DNA of 64,000 nt from an uncultured Candidatus Saccharibacteria bacterium (GTDB lineage Bacteria; Patescibacteriota; Saccharimonadia; Saccharimonadales; Saccharimonadaceae), in contig CALBZW010000022.1 of NCBI GenBank assembly GCA_937889535.1, positions 24,235-88,234 of the forward strand, read 5' to 3'. The translations under genes and the position numbers were made by a program. This document shows, piece after piece, positions 40,288 through 49,169 of this stretch (its first letter is position 1; each line of letters begins with the position of its first letter). The notes under the pieces were generated by a model, which made no database searches, was not told the origin of the DNA, and was given only the letters and a program-made list of their open reading frames with translations.

Positions 40288-41328
40288 CTATTTGTTGCTG
40301 GCGGCGAGAGTGTACGAATCTTTGTCGACTTTGTCGAAGAGCTGCTTGTTTTGTAGGTTGAGTAAAACAGTAGTTTCCTTGACTTTGCGCGCGTGCAAGA
40401 CGCGTTTAACGATTTCTTCGCGAGTGAGCGGTTCGCCAGCTTCTTTCAGAATGTCAGTAATGATGTCGGCGACCGTTCCTTTACGATAGCCCCAAGAGCT
40501 AAGGGCATAAATTCCCCGTCCAATGAGCACGAATCTTGAATCTTTGATTAGTTCATTATGAATGGCTTGGATTGTGACGTTCTTGCGACGAAAATCGGAC
40601 TTAGAAATTGCTTCGGCGATGTCGGAGAAGTGCATTGGTTCCTTCTTGGCTTCGAGAACGACGAAGATCTTATCACGAATATTGCGCGGATTGACAGTTG
40701 GCCACTTAGCGAGGCCCCAGAGACCGTTCAAGGAAGCGAGCAACTTAGAAATAGACGCAACGGCTTTGATATGGTCTGGATGCTCATAATCTAGCGCAGC
40801 GTCAAGTTCGTCAATCGTCATTGGTTTCTTGTTTTTCTTGATTACGGCAACAATTTCGTCGACGCGGGCGTGAATCGTCTTTGCATCTCCATATTCGGCG
40901 ATGCCGATTGCAGCATGATACAAGTCATTTTCGTCGATAGCGGTGAGATTTTTGGAAATCGAAGCGATAAAGGTGAGCTTCGCGCGTTCAGCGGGGCTAG
41001 CCTTATGGCCGTAAAGGCGGTCGGCGAGGTCAGCTGTACGGGCGACGCGGCCGAGTTCAGTCAGGTTGCGGATAATCAGCTTTTCCGCGGCGGCGAGGTC
41101 TTCAATTTGACCTTCTTCGGCGCCAATACGTAAACGTACGAGGATTGCCTTTTCGAGTTGGCGAACGCGTTCGCGTGTGATATTTAGTAATTCCCCGATT
41201 TGCTCAAGTGTTTCTTTTTGACCGGAAAGCCCAAAGCGTCGCGAGATAATTTCGCGTTCGCGATCCTGTTCAATGATATTTAGACTACCCTTAATGGCGT
41301 TTTCGATAGTGCTGGCGTGCTGATCCAT
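40288..41328 (-). CDS. sigma-70 region 4 plus HARE-HTH protein
   Basis: 346 residues from ATG 41328 with GAAGGG upstream; the frame extends to 41352. Residues about 20-62 are a sigma-70 region 4 helix-turn-helix (LEQIGELLNITRERVRQLE). After a helical middle, a HARE-HTH domain (PMHFSDIAEAI...NELIKDSRFVLIGRGIYALS) lies at about 210-265, related to the RNA polymerase delta subunit. There is no sigma region 2, so it cannot melt promoters alone and is likely a transcription regulator that touches RNA polymerase. This fusion is known from CPR genomes. Confidence 0.75.
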   Translation of the reverse strand: MDQHASTIENAIKGSLNIIEQDREREIISRRFGLSGQKETLEQIGELLNITRERVRQLEKAILVRLRIGAEEGQIEDLAAAEKLIIRNLTELGRVARTADLADRLYGHKASPAERAKLTFIASISKNLTAIDENDLYHAAIGIAEYGDAKTIHARVDEIVAVIKKNKKPMTIDELDAALDYEHPDHIKAVASISKLLASLNGLWGLAKWPTVNPRNIRDKIFVVLEAKKEPMHFSDIAEAISKSDFRRKNVTIQAIHNELIKDSRFVLIGRGIYALSSWGYRKGTVADIITDILKEAGEPLTREEIVKRVLHARKVKETTVLLNLQNKQLFDKVDKDSYTLAASNK

Positions 41329-41386
41329 CAGATTCCCTTCGTTCCCCTTCACCCTATGTAATAGTTGATATTAAATTATTTGCTTT

Positions 41387-41415
41387 ATGATAGCATATTT
41401 TCGTGTTAGAGTCAA
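41387..41415 (-). promoter_or_regulatory. promoter of the sigma r4-HARE gene
   Basis: On the minus strand TTGACT, 17 bases ending in TGC, and TATCAT. Confidence 0.7.
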
Positions 41416-41529
41416 CAGCTGAAATTCACTTTCGGTCAACTTTCTATGATTTATTATAGCACAATTCGGTCGTTTCGGAGAAACTTTTGGCACAAAGTTT
41501 TTATGCTTGCAAGTATATGATATGAAAAA

Positions 41530-43881
41530 TTACTTTTTGACTGGAGGCTTGGTGGATTTTTGAGTTTTTTTCGCACCGGCTTTCTTAGTCGTAGTTTTAG
41601 CCTTTTTGGCGCTACTAGGCTTACGCGCGAATTTACCACGTCCTTTTGGCTTTTCGTCAAGCATTTTTTTGGCTTCTTTAAGGGTAATTTTCTTAGGGTC
41701 TTGGTCTTTCGGAATTTTGACATTGTTGAAACGCCCTGGGCCTTTGACATATGGTCCGTAGGCGCCAATAATAATCATGATATCGCCCCAATCGGCAATA
41801 ATTGAGTCCATTTTTTCTTGGTAGAGTTTTTCGGCTTCGGCAAAAGTAATCGTATAAGGGTCGGCGTTTTTGAGCTGAATATTATACTTCCCGGCCTTGA
41901 GATATGGTCCAAAGGGACCGGATGAGGCGATAATTTCGGCGCCGTCCTTCGTTTTGCCGAGAGTGCGCGGGAGGGCTGGTAGGGCAAGTTGTTTTAAAGC
42001 GGCCTCGAGAGTAACGGTTTTTTCGGTCATTCCCTTCGGTAGTGGTGCAAAGCGGGGTTTTTCGCCAGTGGTTTTTTCGTTATCTCCGAGCTGAATAAAT
42101 CCACCATTGCGCCCGACCTTGGCATAAATTGGTTGACCGGTTTTCGGGTCGTTACCGAGGTGTTTGGCATTATTATACCTGGCGGCTTCGTCGGATTTGA
42201 CAACTTCTTTTTGGAACGGACCATAAAAGTCGCGGAGCATTTTGACGCGTTCGAGCTTTTTCTCGGCAATCTTGTCGAGGTCTTCTTCGATATTGGCGGT
42301 AAACTGGTAATCGACGATATTGTTAAAATTGTCGGTCAGAAATCCAGCCAGTAATTCGCCGATTGGCGTCGGCAACAACTTCCCTTTTGTAGAACCGGTT
42401 TTTTCGGTGGCGATGCCGCGTTCAACTTTGCCCTTTTCGAGGGTAAGTTCGATGACTTCGCGAGGTTCGCCTTCGGATTCGCCTTTGATGACATAGCCGC
42501 GATTCTGAATAGCTTGCATGATACTAGCATAAGTCGACGGGCGACCAATACCGAGTTCCTCGAGTTTCTTCACGAGCGAGCCTTCGGTATAGCGTGCGGG
42601 TGGTTTCGCGAAGCTTTGGCGGGCGGTGATTTTTTCGGATTTCAGTGCGTCGCCAGCGGTCATAGCGGGTAATTCGTCTTCTTTTGTGCGGCCGATGACT
42701 TTTAGGAAACCGTCAAAAGTGATAACTTCACCTTTGGCTTCAAAAAGATATTTAGTTTCGGCGTTGTTTTTAATCTTTACAACGGTTTTTTCAGTCTGAG
42801 CCTCGGCCATTTGGGTAGCGAGGGTGCGATTGCGGATTAATTTATATAGTTTGCGTTCGTAATCATTCTTGCCGGCGATTTCCTGTTCGATATGGGTTGG
42901 ACGGATAGCTTCGTGGGCTTCTTGAGCGCCAGCGGATTTGGTCTTAAAGTTACGAACCTTGAGATAATTTTTGCCAAAATGCTCTTCAATATAACTCGCG
43001 GTCATGGCAATAGCTTGTTTGGAGAGATTGAGACTATCGGTACGATGATAAGTAATAAGACCTGCCTGGTAAAGCGCTTGGGCGGCGGTCATAGTTGTAC
43101 GAGTGGAAAATCCGAGGCGGGAGTTGGCTTCAATTTGCATGCTGGCGGTTGTGAATGGCGGGGCTGGACGGCGGACACCGGGGCTAGTAGTAATATCGGA
43201 AACTTCAAAATCGGCACTAGCGATTTTTTCGAGATAGTTCTCGGCGGTTTTTTCGGTATCAAACGTATGATCAAGGGTTGCGGCAACTTCGTCCTTATCT
43301 TTGGTTGAGAATTTACCAGTAACTTTGAACTTCGCGGAGCTGGCAAACTTTTCGATTTCCTGTTCGCGCTCGACGACGAGACGGAGAGCAGGACTTTGGA
43401 CGCGGCCGGCAGAAATTGCGCCGGGGACTTTTTTGCGGACAACGCCGGAGAGATCGTAACCGACGAGCATGTCGAGGGTTTGGCGAGCCTGTTGGCTGGA
43501 GACCATTGCCATGTCAACGGTGCGCGGATTTTGAATGGCGGCTTCGAGCGCAGGTTTGGTAATTTCGTGAAAAGTGATGCGTTTAGTATTTTTCGGCAAT
43601 TTTAAGACTTCCATGAGATGCCAAGAAATTGCCTCACCTTCGCGGTCTTCATCGGTCGCTAGCCAGACGGCGTCGGCTTCCTTGGCGGATTTTTTGAGCT
43701 CGGAGATGATTTTTTTATGATCGGGGTCGATTTCGTAAGTAACGTCAAAGGTATCTTTGTCGACGTGAGTATCCTTGCGAATATGTCCGACAGAGGCCAG
43801 AACATGGAAATCTTTACCGAGGTACTTCTCGATAGTATGAGCTTTGGCCGGAGACTCGACGATAACTAAGTTTTTTGACAT
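41530..43881 (-). CDS. topA: DNA topoisomerase I
   Basis: 783 residues. TOPRIM domain at the N-terminus (VIVESPAKAHTIEKYLG; ATDEDREGEAISWHL), active-site tyrosine in ITYHRTDSLNLS, and RYTEGSLVKKLEELGIGRPSTY. Three C-terminal repeats (for example FGPYLKAGKYNI and YGPYVKGPGRF) lack zinc-finger cysteines, and the end is Lys/Thr/Ala-rich and basic, as in CPR and actinobacterial enzymes. It relaxes negative supercoils. ATG is nine bases after TATACT (43891-43896, minus), predicting a leaderless message. Confidence 0.95.
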   Translation of the reverse strand: MSKNLVIVESPAKAHTIEKYLGKDFHVLASVGHIRKDTHVDKDTFDVTYEIDPDHKKIISELKKSAKEADAVWLATDEDREGEAISWHLMEVLKLPKNTKRITFHEITKPALEAAIQNPRTVDMAMVSSQQARQTLDMLVGYDLSGVVRKKVPGAISAGRVQSPALRLVVEREQEIEKFASSAKFKVTGKFSTKDKDEVAATLDHTFDTEKTAENYLEKIASADFEVSDITTSPGVRRPAPPFTTASMQIEANSRLGFSTRTTMTAAQALYQAGLITYHRTDSLNLSKQAIAMTASYIEEHFGKNYLKVRNFKTKSAGAQEAHEAIRPTHIEQEIAGKNDYERKLYKLIRNRTLATQMAEAQTEKTVVKIKNNAETKYLFEAKGEVITFDGFLKVIGRTKEDELPAMTAGDALKSEKITARQSFAKPPARYTEGSLVKKLEELGIGRPSTYASIMQAIQNRGYVIKGESEGEPREVIELTLEKGKVERGIATEKTGSTKGKLLPTPIGELLAGFLTDNFNNIVDYQFTANIEEDLDKIAEKKLERVKMLRDFYGPFQKEVVKSDEAARYNNAKHLGNDPKTGQPIYAKVGRNGGFIQLGDNEKTTGEKPRFAPLPKGMTEKTVTLEAALKQLALPALPRTLGKTKDGAEIIASSGPFGPYLKAGKYNIQLKNADPYTITFAEAEKLYQEKMDSIIADWGDIMIIIGAYGPYVKGPGRFNNVKIPKDQDPKKITLKEAKKMLDEKPKGRGKFARKPSSAKKAKTTTKKAGAKKTQKSTKPPVKK

Positions 43882-44043
43882 ATGTTATATAGTATAACAT
43901 GAGTGTCAAATCTTTTCCTTGAAAAGCTTTGCTGCTTGCGTCGCTCGAAAAAAGAAATTTAGTTTAATGGGTCGGAGACGAAAAAATGCTCCTGACTAGG
44001 CCAGGAGCGGAAAACGACTTGATTTTAGTGGTTTAACGATAGG

Positions 44044-44262
44044 TTAATGCCATGCTGTGGCGGCAGACATGATTTGACTCATTCTACGCATTTCCTGTGT
44101 ATGCTCATCAAGAGCTGTAGTGAGTGTCTTGATTGCGGAGATTCCGCCGCAATCCAAGATATTGTTGAGATTGGGTATAGCTGAGCCGCGGTCGCTTGCG
44201 AGCATGTCGTTTAATCTTTTTAGTTCTTCTGCTAAGTCTGCTTTTTTCTCTGCTCCTGCCAT
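44044..44262 (-). CDS. small helical protein, unknown
   Basis: 72 residues from ATG 44262, with GGAGG ten bases upstream; a longer frame to 44322 would begin inside a palindrome. The product is helical and charged (KADLAEELKRLNDML...) with no membrane segment. It has its own promoter and a very structured leader of about 155 bases. Family not recognised. Confidence 0.55.
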   Translation of the reverse strand: MAGAEKKADLAEELKRLNDMLASDRGSAIPNLNNILDCGGISAIKTLTTALDEHTQEMRRMSQIMSAATAWH

Positions 44263-44308
44263 AATTCTGATTCCTCCATTTTTCTGAATATTCGGTGTTC
44301 TCTGGGTT

Positions 44309-44409
44309 ATGCCGTACGGCATAAAAAGTCCTAGGACTTTTTATGGAAATTAAGCTCGTTTATCGACTACTAAAATCTAGCCAATTTCATAAGATACAAG
44401 AGCTTAATT
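44309..44409 (-). promoter_or_regulatory. palindromic leader of the 72-aa gene
   Basis: An outer stem AATTAAGCTC (44348-44357) with GAGCTTAATT (44400-44409) is followed by a 26-base perfect palindrome (CATAAAAAGTCCT and its complement, 44320-44345) and a 14-base one (ATGCCGTACGGCAT, 44309-44322). Confidence 0.8.
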
Positions 44410-44422
44410 ACTCCATATTTTC

Positions 44423-44451
44423 ATTGTAGCATACTTATGTAAAAAAGTCAA
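44423..44451 (-). promoter_or_regulatory. promoter of the 72-aa gene
   Basis: On the minus strand TTGACT, 17 bases ending in TATGC, and TACAAT. Confidence 0.75.
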
Positions 44452-44507
44452 TACTAATTATGTTAATTTTAAGGTTTTTCAATATGATTTTGTGGTAGCG
44501 AAAACAC

Positions 44508-44833
44508 CAAAAAGCCCCAGAGGTCTAGGTAAGGGTGGGCATCACCTAATTTTCTGGGGCTATTTGGCCCTATAACGCATCGCTTTTCGACTCCGGTGAC
44601 CCAGAAGCGCGACCCACCTCACACAAACACGGGGCCCGCCGGTTATAGGGATTGCTATGCCTTCGAAACGGTCCTAAAAGTGGAGGTAATACTTACAGTC
44701 GACAACCTTAGAAGAAATTGTCAACCCTAGGGGTTTCAAAAGCACGCAATTTCTGCTAGTCTAGGAGCAAGCTCCGAGGCTAACTGAAATTATGATTTAT
44801 TTAGGTACAGTTGGAGTCGTTCACTCTAACTAA
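44508..44833 (-). ncRNA. abundant structured RNA, family unknown
   Basis: A perfect consensus promoter (TTGACA-17-TATAAT with TG in the extended -10) at 44839-44867 on the minus strand would start an RNA near 44832. It ends at an intrinsic terminator (GCCCCAGA/TCTGGGGC, then TTTTT at 44509-44513). In between are GTTaGAGT/GACTCcAAC, GGAG-CTTG-CTCC, AACCC-CTA-GGGTT, TTGACAA/TTGTCGA and a long-range pair CCCTATAAC/GTTATAGGG, and no reading frame with a start. Length and expression signals resemble RNase P RNA or tmRNA, but I could not find their invariant motifs. Confidence 0.65.
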
Positions 44834-44838
44834 TAAGC

Positions 44839-44867
44839 ATTATAGCACACGGAGTAATAAATGTCAA
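44839..44867 (-). promoter_or_regulatory. consensus promoter of the structured RNA
   Basis: TTGACA (44862-44867) and TATAAT (44839-44844), exactly 17 bases apart, on the minus strand. The -35 overlaps the dprA start codon, so RNA polymerase here would compete with dprA expression. Confidence 0.88.
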
Positions 44868-45820
44868 CACTTTTTTCACAAAAAACTTTAAAAAACAATG
44901 AAATTCGACCCCAAGAAGCGGATTTTACAGAGGTGTTAGATACCATTGCGCTAACGCCTAAAAAGTTGTATTTCTATGGAAAAATGCCGGAAAATCGGTT
45001 AAAATTGGGTACGAAAAGGGCCTATGAGCGGCCGAAAAGTTTGGCGATTGTCGGGACGCGGCGGCCGACGAAATATGGCGAAGACATTGCCTATAAATTG
45101 GCTTTTGAAGCGGCGAAGCGTGGGGCGGTGGTGGTGTCGGGATTGGCGTATGGGATTGATTCGGTGGCGCATCGAGGTGCGTTGGATGCGGGCGGAGTGA
45201 CGGTGGCGGTGCTAGGGACGCCGATTGATGAAATCTACCCGCGGACGCATGTAGGGCTGGCGGAGAGGATTATTGAAATGGGCGGATGCGTGATGAGTGA
45301 AGTTCCGGCGGGAACGGAGACGGGCGAAGAGTATGTTCCGGGGAGAAAATACTATCAGAAGACCTGCTTTTTGGAGCGGAATCGGATTATTTCGGGTTTG
45401 GCGGATATCGTAGTGATACCGGAGGCGGCGGAGCGAAGTGGGTCGTTGAATACGGCGGCGCATGCACTGGAACAGGGGCGAGAGGTATTTGCGGTGCCGG
45501 GGGATATTGGGCGACCGTTGTCAAGGGGCTGTAATCGGCTAATAAAACAGGGTGCGACGCCATATCTGGAGCCGGAGGATGTTTTGAATTTATTGTTCCC
45601 TTCTCAGAGGAGGCGTAAGTCGGCGCAGGCGGAGCTATTGTTCGGCGATACGGAGATAGAGACGAGTTTGTTGAGGGTTTTAGCGGCGGGAGTGCGAGAT
45701 GGGGAGGAGATACTTTCGCGAGGTGAGGTTTCGACGCAGGATTTTAATCAAGCAATGACGATGTTGGAGATCAAGGGTAGAGTGAAAGCTCTGGGTGCGA
45801 ATCAATGGATGCTGGTTTAG
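44861..45820 (+). CDS. dprA: DNA processing protein DprA
   Basis: 319 residues. The Rossmann-like core has SLAIVGTRRPTKYGE, VVVSGLAYGIDSVAHRGAL, FLERNRIISGLADIVVIPEA and SGSLNTAAHALEQGREVFAVPG. A C-terminal winged-helix-like region follows. DprA loads RecA on incoming single-stranded DNA in natural transformation, in keeping with DNA uptake by CPR bacteria. GGAG precedes the ATG. Its own promoter is not clear; the intergenic region is dominated by the opposite-strand RNA. Confidence 0.93.
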   Translation: MSTLFSQKTLKNNEIRPQEADFTEVLDTIALTPKKLYFYGKMPENRLKLGTKRAYERPKSLAIVGTRRPTKYGEDIAYKLAFEAAKRGAVVVSGLAYGIDSVAHRGALDAGGVTVAVLGTPIDEIYPRTHVGLAERIIEMGGCVMSEVPAGTETGEEYVPGRKYYQKTCFLERNRIISGLADIVVIPEAAERSGSLNTAAHALEQGREVFAVPGDIGRPLSRGCNRLIKQGATPYLEPEDVLNLLFPSQRRRKSAQAELLFGDTEIETSLLRVLAAGVRDGEEILSRGEVSTQDFNQAMTMLEIKGRVKALGANQWMLV

Positions 45821-45834
45821 AATTGATATGAGAA

Positions 45835-45867
45835 ATGCGCTTCTTCCCCTTTGGGTCTGAAGCGCAT
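45835..45867. terminator. hairpin between convergent genes
   Basis: ATGCGCTTC and GAAGCGCAT with a 15-base loop between dprA and the minus-strand gene at 45887. Confidence 0.55.
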
Positions 45868-45886
45868 AGTGGATATTGGATAGGTT

Positions 45887-46294
45887 TTATGCGGTGGTTG
45901 CAGCTTGGAGAAAAAGCGTGCCAGTGTGCTTAGTAATGTCGTAGGCCATTCTGACCTGTCCTTGCTTGAGAATTTCCTCCCATGAGGCCTGTTCCGGCAG
46001 TAAATTACTGCCGTCGTCGCTACTAATACCGACGACGTGAGCATTCATGCAGATTAATTGCGTATTGAAACGACTGTAAAAATAGTCATTTAGCAACATG
46101 AGTGCCAGACGTAATTTGCCGCAGGGCAAGTCGACATCAAATTCGGTAGGTTGAGGTTCGACGCAAATCGATGAAACGAAGTTCATGTTTTTGCGATCAG
46201 GACCAGATGTTACCGAGAAGCTGTCAGATTGAGATTGTGGTGAGGTGGGTGGTGGAGTGGCCTCCGTAATACTGCTAACGTTAACGTGCGACAT
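45887..46294 (-). CDS. hypothetical protein
   Basis: 135 residues. A Ser/Thr/Pro-rich N-terminal 35 residues are followed by a soluble alpha/beta domain with cysteines in ICVEP, LPCGKL and LICMN. No membrane segment or family is recognised. AAAGGAAGG precedes the ATG, and a consensus promoter and hairpin leader lie upstream. Confidence 0.6.
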   Translation of the reverse strand: MSHVNVSSITEATPPPTSPQSQSDSFSVTSGPDRKNMNFVSSICVEPQPTEFDVDLPCGKLRLALMLLNDYFYSRFNTQLICMNAHVVGISSDDGSNLLPEQASWEEILKQGQVRMAYDITKHTGTLFLQAATTA

Positions 46295-46320
46295 AAATAT
46301 ACCTTCCTTTCGTAATATTC

Positions 46321-46420
46321 TTTCCCAATAGAAAACGATTCAGGCAAGTGCTGCCGGAATCGACGCGACTTTGGGAAACTTGCGTTTCTCTAGTATATTA
46401 TGTAAAAGCGGAATTGTCAA
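46321..46420 (-). promoter_or_regulatory. promoter and hairpin leader of the 135-aa gene
   Basis: TTGACA-17-TATACT (46392-46420, minus strand). The leader folds as TTTCCCAA/TTGGGAAA (46321-46328 with 46371-46378) enclosing CGATTC-C-GGCA/TGCC-T-GAATCG, just before the ribosome binding site. Confidence 0.75.
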
Positions 46421-46425
46421 GCTGA

Positions 46426-46941
46426 TTAAAGATTCTCTTCGATACGGGCAAGGGTGACTTGGAGAATGTTTGGTAGTTGTTCTCTTTCGTCGGGGGTAAA
46501 TTTGCCGAGAACGAATTTCGTGTCGCCGAGCTTTTGGCGAATTGAAGGGTTGTTGGTGCCGACGCGGAGACGTGGAAAGTCGCTAGTGCCGAGTGAGGAG
46601 GTAATGGATTTTAGTCCGTTATTGCCGCCGCTGGAGCCTTTAGCGCGATAACGGATTTGACCGAAGTTGAGGTCGAAGTCGTCACAAATAACGAGAATGT
46701 CGGCGGTATTGAGTTTGTAAAAATGGACGAATTCTTGAACGGCGCGCCCGGATTCGTTATAGAAATCTTGAGGTTTTAGGAGGATGCGGTCGCCGTCTTT
46801 GGTCCAGATGGCGCCGAACTTGGGCTTTTGCCAGTCAAGGTGATGAATTTTAGCATATAAATCGAGCGTCAAAAAACCGACGTTGTGGCGAGTAAAGTTG
46901 TATTCTGGTCCGGGGTTACCGAGGCCGACGATGAGTTTCAT
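46426..46941 (-). CDS. pth: peptidyl-tRNA hydrolase
   Basis: 171 residues. GLGNPGPEYNFTRHNVGF carries the catalytic His. FYNESGRAV, VICDDFDLNFGQIRYRAKGSSGG and the C-terminal KLGDTKFVLGKF are typical. It frees tRNA from stalled peptidyl-tRNA. ATG is seven bases after TATAAT (46949-46954, minus), predicting a leaderless message. It shares the strand with the tRNA-Val gene just upstream. Confidence 0.95.
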   Translation of the reverse strand: MKLIVGLGNPGPEYNFTRHNVGFLTLDLYAKIHHLDWQKPKFGAIWTKDGDRILLKPQDFYNESGRAVQEFVHFYKLNTADILVICDDFDLNFGQIRYRAKGSSGGNNGLKSITSSLGTSDFPRLRVGTNNPSIRQKLGDTKFVLGKFTPDEREQLPNILQVTLARIEENL

Positions 46942-46972
46942 AGGGTATATTATAATATATTTTTTGCACTTA

Positions 46973-47049
46973 TGGTGGTTCTTACTGGGCTCGAACCAGT
47001 GACCTCACGAATGTGAATCGTGCGCTCTAGCCAACTGAGCTAAAGAACC
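46973..47049 (-). tRNA. tRNA-Val (anticodon CAC)
   Basis: 77 bases with encoded CCA. The acceptor GGTTCTT/AAGAACC, D arm GCTC...GAGC, anticodon stem CACGA/TCGTG with loop TTCACAT, and T arm CTGG-TTCGAGC-CCAG all pair. Anticodon CAC reads GUG. Confidence 0.95.
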
Positions 47050-47093
47050 GTCATAAATGTAAAAAGTCTCCTCTCTATGTTATAATAGCATAG

Positions 47094-48146
47094 ATGAAGA
47101 TAGATTTCCAGAAATTTGAGACGGAACGTGCCGAGATTGAGGCGTTTTTGGCGCAGCCAGAGGCGTATGCGGATCCGGATTTTGCAGAGAAGTCGCGGAG
47201 GTTGGCGGAGATTAATGAAATTCTGGATTTGGTGAAGCAGATTGAGCGGGCAAAGCGGAATCTTGAAGAGGCGACAGAGCTAATTAATGACCCAGAGCTG
47301 GGTGAGATGGCGCAGGAGGATGTGCAGACGTTAGGCTTGAAGATAGATAGCTTGAATGCGGAGCTGGAGGAGAAATTGTTGCCGCATGACCCAGCGGATG
47401 GTAAGCCAGCGATTATGGAAATTCGTGCGGGAGCAGGCGGCGATGAGGCGAGCCTGTTCGCGGGTGAGTTGTACCGGATGTATGTGCGATATGCAGAGCG
47501 ACACGGATTGAAAGTTGAGCTAATGAGCCAGAATGAGAACGAAGCAGGCGGGATGAAAGAGGTTGTCATACGGGTGTCAGGAGAGAAGCCGTATGGGCAG
47601 TTGAAATTTGAGGGGGGTGTGCATCGGGTGCAGCGGGTGCCGGTGACGGAGAGCCAGGGGCGAATACATACGTCGACGGCGACGGTAGCGGTTTTGCCGG
47701 AGGCGGCGGAGAGCGATCTTGAGATTAAACCGGAAGACCTGAGGATAGATATTTATCGGTCGGGTGGACATGGCGGCCAAGGGGTGAATACGACGGATTC
47801 GGCGGTAAGGATTACGCATTTGCCAACAGGGATTATGGTGGCGATGCAGGACGAGCGTTCGCAGCAGCAGAACCGGGTGAAGGCGATGGCGGTGCTCCGA
47901 AGTAGGTTGATGGAGAAGAAAAAGCAAGAAGAGATGGCTGCGGCGAGCGACGCGCGGAAGTCGTTGATTGGGTCAGGTGACCGGAGTGAAAAGATTCGGA
48001 CGTATAATTTCCCGCAGGATCGGATTACGGACCATCGGGTACACTATTCGCGGTCGAATGTTGGCGCGGCGATGGATGGGGATATTGATGATTTGGTGCG
48101 AGAATTGACGCAAGCGGAGCGGGCAGACGCCGAAGCGGCGGTTTAA
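47094..48146 (+). CDS. prfA: peptide chain release factor 1
   Basis: 350 residues. The G227-G228-Q229 hydrolysis motif lies within RSGGHGGQGVNTTDSAVR, with IRAGAGGDEASLFAGEL before it. RF1 ends translation at UAA and UAG. ATG is seven bases after TATAAT (47081-47086), which directly abuts the divergent tRNA-Val; no Shine-Dalgarno is present. prmC, which methylates the GGQ glutamine, follows. Confidence 0.96.
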   Translation: MKIDFQKFETERAEIEAFLAQPEAYADPDFAEKSRRLAEINEILDLVKQIERAKRNLEEATELINDPELGEMAQEDVQTLGLKIDSLNAELEEKLLPHDPADGKPAIMEIRAGAGGDEASLFAGELYRMYVRYAERHGLKVELMSQNENEAGGMKEVVIRVSGEKPYGQLKFEGGVHRVQRVPVTESQGRIHTSTATVAVLPEAAESDLEIKPEDLRIDIYRSGGHGGQGVNTTDSAVRITHLPTGIMVAMQDERSQQQNRVKAMAVLRSRLMEKKKQEEMAAASDARKSLIGSGDRSEKIRTYNFPQDRITDHRVHYSRSNVGAAMDGDIDDLVRELTQAERADAEAAV

Positions 48147-48214
48147 GGAGTGTGGGGTTGTAAGTTGGGTTATATCGCCTACCGCCAGGGTAGGGTTAAG
48201 GAAAATGATTTGAT

Positions 48215-49063
48215 ATGACGATTGATGGTTGGCTGAAATCGGTGAAAGAAAAAATTCCGCGGTTGGATGCGGAGTTGATTTTGGTGGCGGTGTTGCAAGA
48301 GATTTTGCCGAGAAAAGTGGATCGAAGCTTTATTGCGGGGTACCCGGACGTGGGGATTTCGCGGGATGCCTGGCAGAGACTAGACGAGATGGCAGAGCGG
48401 CGGGCGGCAGGTGAGCCGTTGGCGTATATTTTGGGGTTTCGGGAGTTCTATGGGCGAGATTTTGTCGTAACACCAGCGGTCTTAATTCCCCGCCCTGAGA
48501 CGGAGAATTTGATTGAGCTGGCGAAAGGGCTGGACTTACCACGGCGACCGCGTTTTATAGAGGTGGGGACGGGGAGTGGCTGTATTGCGATTACTTTGGC
48601 GCTGGAATTCCCGCAGGCGGAGGTAGTGGCGACAGATGCCTATGTGAAGGCACTGGATGTGGCGGCAGAGAATAATTTGCGACTGGAAGGGCGAGTACAT
48701 CTCGTGCAGTCTAACCTGCTCAGAGATTTGACATTGCCGGAGGATGGGCGAGATTTTGATGTTTTGGTGGCGAATTTGCCCTATGTGGACCCGAATTGGG
48801 ATTGGCTGGATGGTGAGGGATTGGCGTTTGAGCCAAAAACGGCGTTGTTTGCGGCGAAAGAACACGGTTTGTCGTTTTATAAGCGATTGCTCCGAGAATT
48901 GCAGAACAACGATATAGTGCGGGCGCGGTATGTGATGTTTGAGGCTGACCCCTGTCAGCATGATGAGTTAGTGGCTTTCGTGGGTAAAAAAGGCTATGAT
49001 TTGGTGCGTATTGACGGGTATGGGTTACTCTTTGAGAAATGTCGGCAAGACGTTTATGGATAA
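48215..49063 (+). CDS. prmC: release factor glutamine methyltransferase
   Basis: 282 residues. SAM-binding segment FIEVGTGSGCIAITLALE, and IPRPETENLIE in the substrate helix. The catalytic loop reads N187-L-P-Y instead of the usual NPPY; the Asn and Tyr that hold the glutamine are kept. It methylates the GGQ glutamine of release factors, matching its place after prfA. No strong Shine-Dalgarno is visible. Confidence 0.92.
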   Translation: MTIDGWLKSVKEKIPRLDAELILVAVLQEILPRKVDRSFIAGYPDVGISRDAWQRLDEMAERRAAGEPLAYILGFREFYGRDFVVTPAVLIPRPETENLIELAKGLDLPRRPRFIEVGTGSGCIAITLALEFPQAEVVATDAYVKALDVAAENNLRLEGRVHLVQSNLLRDLTLPEDGRDFDVLVANLPYVDPNWDWLDGEGLAFEPKTALFAAKEHGLSFYKRLLRELQNNDIVRARYVMFEADPCQHDELVAFVGKKGYDLVRIDGYGLLFEKCRQDVYG

Positions 49064-49137
49064 ATGTGTAGTAAGTGTTGACAAAATTTATAGCATTTAT
49101 AGAGGTGAAACTGCTGTGCTTAAATATGTGATAGGTA

Positions 49138-49166
49138 TTGACAAAATTAAGCATGTGTGCTACAAT
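49138..49166 (+). promoter_or_regulatory. promoter of the MucBP-like surface protein
   Basis: TTGACA, 17 bases ending in TGTGC, TACAAT. A second TTGACA lies 60 bases upstream (49078-49083) without a good -10. Confidence 0.85.
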
Positions 49167-49169
49167 GGA

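Noticed and set aside
44508..44833. RNase P RNA or tmRNA for the structured minus-strand RNA
   Set aside because: A GGGCCAAATAG segment recalls RNase P, but GAGGAAAGUCC-type and ACAGAA-type core motifs were not found, nor a GGUUCGANUCC T-arm or a plausible tag frame. Left as unknown.
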